Shown here: positions 57,060-64,000 of the stretch, piece by piece
Layout of the letters: each line of letters begins with the position of its first letter
Numbering within the stretch: position 1 is the first letter of the stretch
From: Avena insularis
Taxonomy: Eukaryota; Streptophyta; Magnoliopsida; Poales; Poaceae
Assembly (NCBI GenBank): GCA_023614405.1
Contig: CM042697.1
Location: 304,762,323 to 304,826,322 of the forward strand
Direction: 5' to 3'
Length of the DNA stretch: 64,000 bases
The notes under the pieces: generated by a model
What the model was told of the DNA's origin: nothing
Database searches by the model: none
Seen by the model: only the letters and a program-made list of their open reading frames with translations
Position numbers and translations under genes: made by a program

Positions 57060-58075
57060 CAGCTAAGGTAAAGGACTACTCTATGATAATTAGGGTGAAT
57101 AACAAAGGTACAAAGAAAACTGTGGAACCTGATGAGCAAATGAATACTGAACCTGTGGTAGCTATTGTGAAAGATCTTGACGCTAGAAATATAGAAGATG
57201 AGCATATTGTCTTCTATGAAGACGCTTCTAATATTATTTCTCATCCTAGTAAATCTAGAAAAGCTAGTGTCCCTATGCTTTCTGTTAGAATTGGTGATCA
57301 TTTCTATCATGGTTTATGTGATATTGGTGCTAGTTCTAGTGCTATTCCTTATGAGCTTTACAGGGAAATTATGCATGAAATTGGTCCTTGTGAGTTTGAG
57401 GACATTGATGTGGCTATTCACCTTTCTAATAAGGAAACCATTTGCCCTATTAGTATTATAAGAGATGTGGAGGTTCTTTGTGGTAAGATTAAGTATCATG
57501 CTGATTTTCTAGTGCTTAATTCAGCAGCTAGCAAAACTTGTCCTATCATTTTTGGTAGAAATCTCTTGAAAACTTGTGGAGCTATTATAGATTGTAAGAA
57601 GGAGAAAGTTTTAACTAAGTTTGATGGAGATTCTTATGAGTTTAACTTTTCCAAATTTTCTAAAGCTCCTTATGAAAATAGCTTGCCTAATAAATATTTC
57701 AGGATGGAACAACTTGCTTCGATTGATCCGGTTTATGACCTTGGACCTCTTTTTAGTGACTATAAGTATGCTCATTCTAATGATAAATTTGTCGAAAGTG
57801 ATAGTTATATTTTAAAATTTATTCAAAGTTCTACTGAAAGTTATTATGAGAGAGGGAAACATGGTTTTATGCATCTCAATAATATTAAGTTTTCTAGTTT
57901 TATGTTGAAAGCTTTGAAGTTGCATCTGTTTTGTCTTCCTGTGATAGTGGCTTTTTGTTTCAACAATTTTTTTTATCATGATACCCCCATGCATAGGAAG
58001 TGGGTTAGACTCAAATGTGTTAGTTATATGCTTCTTGATGTTCTCTTTCGCTTCAGATATATATCTCCTATGTGA
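57060..58075 (+). pseudogene. Aspartic protease of element I, fused to LTR sequence
   Basis: An open frame runs from 56852 to 58075, but the first 69 codons are LTR. Genuine coding starts at about 57060 after the deletion. It has DARNIEDEHIVFYEDASNII, the protease site RIGDHFYHGLCDIGASSSAI (D-I-G-A where D-S/T-G-A is usual, as in many Athila copies), KTCPIIFGRNLLKTCGAIID (the ILGR-like segment) and a C-terminal tail with LASIDPVYDLGPLFSDYKYA. The tail from about 57840 looks less conserved and is followed by non-coding sequence, not RT. Without gag the ORF cannot work as in the parent. Confidence 0.75.
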
Positions 58076-58965
58076 GCATCTTTGAAACTATCAAGCCTAA
58101 CTTAAAGGCAATAAACAAAGGTACTTCTTGGGAGATAACCCAATAGTTTTGGAAGTTATTACCTCAGTAATAACCGCTCCTTATTTTTTTGGTTTGGTTT
58201 TTGTGTCAAGTTCAACTACTTTTGAGAAGTGGAGGAGTTGTGAAAAGTGGCTGTCCTAGGACAGATTTTTGTGCTGCAATGTAAACATTTGTGAAGGAGC
58301 TTAGTACTTCTGATGGAGATGTATTTTTATCTGCTTGTTCTCCAAGTTGTTACCCAACTTTCATTAGTTTGGAACTTTTTGATTTGAGCAACAGAAGGTT
58401 TTTGAAAAAAATCAATATTTACCTTCTGGTCTGTTTTGACAGATTTCTGTCATCATTTGCGTTTGCCTCTTACAGAAGCCTTTGTTTTGATGGATTTCAT
58501 TCGAAGTGTGAACCTAAAGGTTTATTGTTTTTGCTTAACTAATGTTTCCATTGAAGTTTGTGTAAATCCTTGCATGAAAGAAATTTCCAGGAGAAGGAGA
58601 AAAGAAGTCTGCAGAGTTCGTCTTTGAATAGGTAAAAGTGGTGAAAACAGAAGGTTCATGAAAACCCTATGTTTTTATATTTCTGACATTTTTATTACAT
58701 AAGGAAGGCTAAGAAACTAAATAGAGGAGGAAACGGAGGCTGGGGTGGCCACACCCACCACAGGCGCGGGCCCTAGCTAGTCGCGCCTAGAGGGGGTGTG
58801 AGGCCCCGAGCTCCGTCTCTGCCCCGTTTTCGTACCAGTGCCTTCCTTATGCTTTGAAACTTCATAATATATAACACCCCGGATCGCCCAAGGTTGGTGC
58901 ATCGTGTTCTCATCGTGTTTTCATTCGATCTGTTTTTGTCAGGAAATCTTCTCAAACTTTTGATC
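58076..58965 (+). other. Non-coding stretch of element I after protease
   Basis: Includes TACTTCTTGGGAGATAACCCAA near 58121, the phrase typical after protease in this group, and a GC-rich inverted pair GGCGCGGGCCC...GTCGCGCC near 58760-58790, similar to one in the LTRs. No recognised ORF. Confidence 0.5.
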
Positions 58966-58968
58966 AGC

Positions 58969-59502
58969 ATGGTCTCCGCCAATGACAAAGGCAAGAAGCC
59001 CGAAGAGGATGATCCTCCAAAACCCAAAGAGGAGGATATCTTGGTTGGGGAGGAAGAAGACATGGACGAGGACGAGCATCCGTCACCTGCGCTACTGTCA
59101 CAAGCATTGGAGTGGTGGCAACACCTAACAAGCTTAGGAGGACAGCATGGATGTCTACAGGAGGGAAACCTCCCTGTATTATCTTCGTTCCACATTCACC
59201 TCCTCCACGTACTAAGAATCCATTCCTTACTCTTATACATGAGCATTAATAACCACAGGTGCCCAAAGGGAGCTTGCCCATGGTTTGGGATCTGGCTTGT
59301 TCTAACCATGAAGGGGAGGAACACACTAAGAAGGAAGAGTGGGGAAAGAATAGTAAGGACTAGGACTCTCGGTCCGATATGATCATGAACTGCATTGATT
59401 AAAATTCGGAGTTGATTCGTACTCTGACCTTTGAGATCGAGGATTTGAGGAAACTAATTGAGGATCTTATCAAGAGAACACCACCACCCTCGAAGGAATA
59501 AT
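58969..59502 (+). pseudogene. Small acidic and coiled-coil ORF of element I
   Basis: Starts at ATG 58969 (MVSANDKGKKPEEDDPPKPK) with a charged, acidic N-terminus (ILVGEEEDMDEDEH). After a break the C-terminal coiled coil ELIRTLTFEIEDLRKLIEDL ends in TPPPSKE at about 59502. The frame is lost between about 59100 and 59400. This ORF is found after protease in related Athila-like elements and has no assigned function. Confidence 0.55.
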
Positions 59503-61456
59503 TTGTCATCAGGTTTAGCATCCCCTTGGCTTGTTCCAAGCTTGGGGGAGTGCCGCGGTATCACATTGCTATCTTTTATCTTTTACCTTTTTAATGGATC
59601 CGTGTCTTTGGTAGAGGAGTTATTTTATAGGCTGATTTGCATGTGGAAGTATATCTACTTTAGTTGATTATCTATGTATCCCTTGGTATGAGTGCCTTTA
59701 TGGAATATTAATGAGAAGTTTCATCTTTTACTTTTTGCACTTCTTATTTTAGTTTGCAATCTCTATTATATGATTGATCAGTATTGGCATCACTTTGGGA
59801 GCATCAAGGAAATCTAAATTGGTTTTGGCAAACCGAGCTCTGGTCATTAGCAACACTATTTGAGGTTTGAAAGGAAAAGAGAAAAAGCTTACAGGTATTT
59901 TGTATCATTTATTATCTTACTTGATTGGCTCATAAGCTTAGTATTCTTTATTTAAGATCTTTTTTGTCTTCAAGTACTTTTGCATGTTTGGCTTTATCAC
60001 TTGTAGGTTTGCTTGTCTTTTTCAACTCTTTTGCTTGCTACCCAGCCTTGCTAGCCAAAAACTTGTTTTGAGAAGGCATACTTCTCATGCATCCAATCCC
60101 TTTGAACCAAACCTATGCCATTTGTGTCCACCATATCTACCTATTAGCATTATTGCTATTCCAAGAAAATTCTTAAGCTTCATCTATCTTTCTAATTAAA
60201 AACTATTTTGTTATGGGAAAACTAGTTAGTAGAGGTCTCACGAACTTGATGGCACACCTTATTTTCTTGCCCCTAATAGACTTGAACCATTGTGTCATCT
60301 AAGTTGTATATGCTTGCATCTATACGTTGGGTTTAGCAGAACCGTGCTGTCATGGGGAACGCTTTCAACACTTAAGGATACATGTCCAATTGATATCATG
60401 CTCTTTTGTTTGCAGATGTCGTCGGTCTGAAATAAAAGGGGAGCTTCTAAGTCCATGGAGTTATGTATGTGTGTTAGAGAAACGCCTGGGCTGCTAGCCT
60501 AAGCCATGCCTAATCATGGTGGAAACTTGCAGCATCACCATAATGAGCAATCTATGAAGCATCCTCAATAAAAATCTATGCAAATAGTAAATAAAAAGAT
60601 CGTTGAGATGCTCATCGTCTGCTTGCCTTGTCATTTTGGTTATGGGATAGCTCCTGTACCATGTGCAAGGGGTACCCCAATTGGCAGTTCTTTATGATAC
60701 ACATGTACTTACAATGACAAGAACTTACCGGTAACTAAAGTTGAGTAGCATGAGGAGAGGCCCTCGTACTCAAGGGACATGAGATTGCCAACTTATATTT
60801 CGTCAAGCATATACTCCATCCTTGTTCACTTTAACCTTAATCATCTCAAGATTCCTATGAAGGGGCAATGAGGGCTCAAAGCTAGTAAGTACCATAATCT
60901 TTTGGAAGCTATTTATGACTTGAAATCCCTGCTTCCCTCTATGAAGGGACCTTTCTTCTATTTCTAAGTTGAGTCAGTAAACCTACTTCCTCTCTATCTC
61001 CACTAAGCATTTGAGTTGTTGTGTTGTAAGCATTCATTTGCTGATTTATTCACTCATGTTCTCTATCTTCCTTGTTTGCACGATACTCTTATCTATCGAG
61101 TATTACTTTGAAAGCTTTCATTTTGAAAAACCTGTTTGAGCAAAGAGTGCTCTTGTTTTCAAAACTTCTACAAAAGCTTTTTGTAAAACTTTTTGCCAGC
61201 TGTTCTCTGACAAATAACAAGAGTTTTCCAATTCTAAGTATGATTTATCTTTATGCATCTCTATTGTGACTCCTGTACTTGTTGCAAGCTAAGTTATATA
61301 ATGGTCAGTTGCTTTCTTCTATGAGTTGTGTAATGGTAAGTGTGATGCTTCTTGTCTGTATTCTTTTATCCACACTTCACTCCATAAACCTGTAGACATG
61401 TTTACTGAGCTCAGTTTTCGCTTTGGGACAAGCGAAGGTCTAAGCTTGGGGGGAGT
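59503..61456 (+). other. 3' non-coding region of element I
   Basis: No coding frame. Contains the phrase AAGCTTGGGGGAG at 59538-59550, repeated as the real polypurine tract at 61442-61455, so a second, internal tract is possible. Confidence 0.6.
61442..61456 (+). promoter_or_regulatory. Polypurine tract of element I
   Basis: AAGCTTGGGGGGAGT directly before the 3' LTR. Confidence 0.75.
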
Positions 61457-62967
61457 TGATACATCCAATTTGCATCACCATTCTATATCATATTTTTCCT
61501 CTATTCATTGATATGTGTCTTATTATGAGGTGTTACTTATGTCTTTACCTTTGTTTGTGCATGTTGGATGATTCTTGGAGGATGAACTTTTGGAGTCAGG
61601 ATTCTGATGAAAAAGAGGTATTTTGATGCAATTTCACGAAGATCAGAAAAATACCAGAAAAATCATGGAAAATAATATTTTCCTAGAAGACGAAGGAATA
61701 CAAAAGGGGAGGCAGAGTTGGGCCACAGGCGGCCCACACCCCCCCCAGGCGCGGCCCCCCCAGGGCCGCGCCTAGGGTGGGTTTGGCCCACCAGGCTGGC
61801 CTCCGACTCCGCCCTCTCTCCTATATATTCTTCTCGGAACCATAATACCAGGGGAGCGACCACATAAAGATTCCGCCGCCTCTTCGGGGCAGAAAACACT
61901 GAGAGAGAAAGAGATCTCCGGTAGACATGATTTCTGCCGGGGAAATTCCTTCCCGGAGAGGGGAGATCGTCTCCATAAACACCATCATCAGGCTAGGCTT
62001 TATCGAGATCATCATCATCATCCACACCACCATCTCCACCAGCACCATCATCACACCTCCATCTCGTTGTAACAATTGCGTTGAATAGTTGCATAGATCT
62101 TAGGGGAAACTTTCCCGGTGTTCATTACTATTGTAGTTGATGCTTGTGAGTGGAACCTTTGGATTATTGTTTATGTTCATATTGTTATCCATCACCATCT
62201 CATCTTTGATATTGATCCATATGATGGCCCGTGAGTAGTTTGTTTAGTTCTTGAGGACATGGGAGAAGTCATGTTGTTAGTAGTGGATTTGTGTTGATAT
62301 ATTATTCAATGGTTTAGTATTTAAGTTGTGGTGCTATTCTTCTAGTGGTGTCATGTGAAAATCGACTACATGATACTTCACGATTTATGGGCCTAGGGGA
62401 ATGCATTATGTATTTGGCTACTAATCGTGGGGTTGCTGGAGTGACAGAAACCTGAACCCCCGTTAGGACACCTTTGCACAAGGGAGTGTAGTATCTCAGA
62501 GTTTAAGGCCATGGTTAGGTTTATATCTTAATTACTTTCTTGTAGTTGAGGATGCTTGCAGGGGGTTTAATCACAAGTATGTATTAGTTCAAGTAAGGTC
62601 GATACATTAGCACAGGTTCACCCACACAACACTTACAACACCAAAGAAGGGTACTCAACTATTTGAAGCGAATGCACTTGACAGAATTCACATGTGTCCT
62701 CGAGAATGTTTGGTCCTTATAAGTATTTCCACCGGCTTGTCCTTTGCTAAGAAAGGATTGGGCCACTTTATGTAGTTGTTCGTTGTTTTTATTACTTGCA
62801 CTTTGTTTCTTTGCTTTATCAGAAATCCCCTAAAAAACCGTTTGCTAAGTATTTAGAGATATTTCCCGCTCCATACCACTAGTCAACACCTTCTGCTCCT
62901 CGTTGGGATCGACACTCCTATTTATCAAAAGTACTACGATACACCCCCCTATACTTGTGGGTCATCA
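61457..62967 (+). repeat. 3' LTR of element I (1511 bp)
   Basis: TGATACATCC...GGGTCATCA. Near 61746-61772 lies a GC-rich inverted repeat GGCGCGGCCC...GGGCCGCGCC. Followed by the CACCC duplication. Confidence 0.88.
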
Positions 62968-62972
62968 CACCC
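62968..62972. repeat. Right target-site duplication of element I
   Basis: CACCC, identical to 55616-55620. Confidence 0.85.
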
Positions 62973-64000
62973 CGCAACGTCTCGCCCGTAGCTAGGGTTT
63001 TGCCGCAGCCACCCGTGTCGGGAGGATGAAGACAACCTCTGCGCCGTCCGATCCTGTCTAATCCAATGGCCTAAAGCCTCCCATACCATTTCCCCCCTAT
63101 CCTTCACTGATAGGGGGTCCGCATTGTCATCCCGTTCGAATCCCGCTCCCGCGCAGTGGCACGCCCGGGTGGGCCGAATCTCCTCATGCGTCCTAGTTTG
63201 CCTCCGGATCTAGCCCAGTAGCCAACTTGCCCCCTTTTTCTTTTTGAATTCTTTTAGGATCTGATGTATAGCAGTTTGGTTTATTTCCAAACAAAAATGA
63301 AAAACACCATATTTTGGCCAGATCCAAATTTATATATGTAACCACATGTTTTACTCGACATGCAGTATAAGAAGTGGATAAAAATAATATTTGGTTTATT
63401 CATTTTAAATCATCTAACAAGATGTGTACTTTTCACTAATATATTTCTCCAAAGATTTTCATTTACCCAAATGGCCAGAAACCTTTTTGTAGCAGAAGGT
63501 GTTATTTGTACCTTGCCACTCCCGCTGGCCCAACCTATTTTGGATTCTTAATTTCCCTTTTGTAATAATAATAAAAACATGACTTTTCTAACTTTAGAAA
63601 TTCCTCTAGGACAATCCATGAAATGCCTTGACCTAATTCCAACTCTCCTCAGACATACCTATCTATACCCATCAAACCCGAGGAGCCCAATATTTATTGA
63701 GCCCTTGCTGATTTATGGTGATTTAAACACTTCTGTGTATTGTTTAATCACTAATAAATCCACCTCCTCAGCTATACATATCCAAAATTGGTGAATCTAA
63801 TTTCTACATAAAGGTAATCACAATACCTAACTTGTATCACTGGAATCAACTCAAAATCACTTATAGATTTAATCTGGTGAAAAACACACAAAAAATTAGT
63901 AGTACCTTTGTGATTTTCCTGAGGGCATTCTGGTAATTGTTTTGAGTTAAATCCAACTCTCAGTGAATCAGTCCATCAAATACTATCTAATCACCCAAGG
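62973..64000 (+). repeat. Element H: Tekay-type LTR, right part, running out of the window
   Basis: Resumes the C-rich leader interrupted at 55620 and then becomes AT-rich like the tail of the other Tekay LTRs. No LTR end is reached. No gene seen. Confidence 0.6.

Larger units (their letters stand above)
55621..62967 (+). mobile_element. Element I: non-autonomous Athila-like retrotransposon
   Basis: Two about 1.5 kb LTRs (TGATAC(G/A)TCC...GGTCATCA), a perfect CACCC target duplication, protease, a small acidic/coiled-coil ORF and a long 3' non-coding region. RT and integrase are absent. The end of the 5' LTR, primer site and gag are deleted. The LTR start and the aspartic protease resemble the Sabrina/WHAM-like Athila group of cereals; that naming is from memory and tentative. 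Confidence 0.8.

Overview
The window looks like a gene-poor stretch of a grass nuclear genome, most likely subfamily Pooideae (wheat, oat, barley or ryegrass relatives). This rests on the kinds of elements present: Tekay, Tat and Athila Ty3/gypsy retrotransposons with long LTRs, and a CACTA transposon with TNP2-type transposase and Ulp1-like protease coding. The species cannot be fixed from the sequence alone. I see no convincing host gene, tRNA, rRNA or CRISPR array. Almost every base is assigned to nested, mostly broken mobile elements, here lettered A to I.

Layout, left to right. (A) 1-3786, minus strand: a Tat-lineage element with one LTR, a primer-binding site fused by deletion to the end of pol, an integrase, a tandem-repeat spacer and an intron-containing antisense accessory ORF. 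(B) 3787-10564, plus: a very decayed Tekay-type element whose pol is barely recognisable, followed by a clean 3.4 kb 3' LTR. (C) 10565-15709 and 48913 to about 49660, minus: an Athila-type element with gag, protease and an Athila-type 3' ORF. The inner nest splits its gag. (D) 15710-20211 plus and 20212-20543 + 44992-48912 minus: two copies of one Tat-type gag-protease element, joined tail to tail as a large palindrome with the LTRs outward. (E) 20544-44991, plus: a Tekay chromovirus inserted in the minus arm of D, with two full LTRs, a tRNA-Met primer site, an extra ORF ahead of gag, and a nearly complete pol. (F) 22980-33702, plus: a CACTA transposon inserted in the 5' LTR of E.

Right of the nest lie a damaged Tekay pol fragment (G, about 49975-52510), a Tat LTR fragment (52539-52795), and a further Tekay-type LTR (H, 52796-55620 and 62973 to the window end). 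H is split by a non-autonomous Athila-like element (I, 55621-62967) with a perfect 5 bp target-site duplication.

Relative order of insertion can be read from the nesting. C was hit by B (itself cut by A) and by D; D was hit by E; E was hit by F. H interrupts the Tat LTR fragment, and I interrupts H. The coding regions are the standard parts of retrotransposition (gag, protease, RT, RNase H, integrase) and of cut-and-paste transposition (TNP2 transposase, TnpA-like protein). All carry stops, frameshifts or deletions, so none looks autonomous now. The least ordinary features are the palindromic Tat pair, the tandem (partial plus full) gag in that family, the pre-gag ORF of E, the Ulp1-like domain in the CACTA, and a repeated hairpin motif in C.
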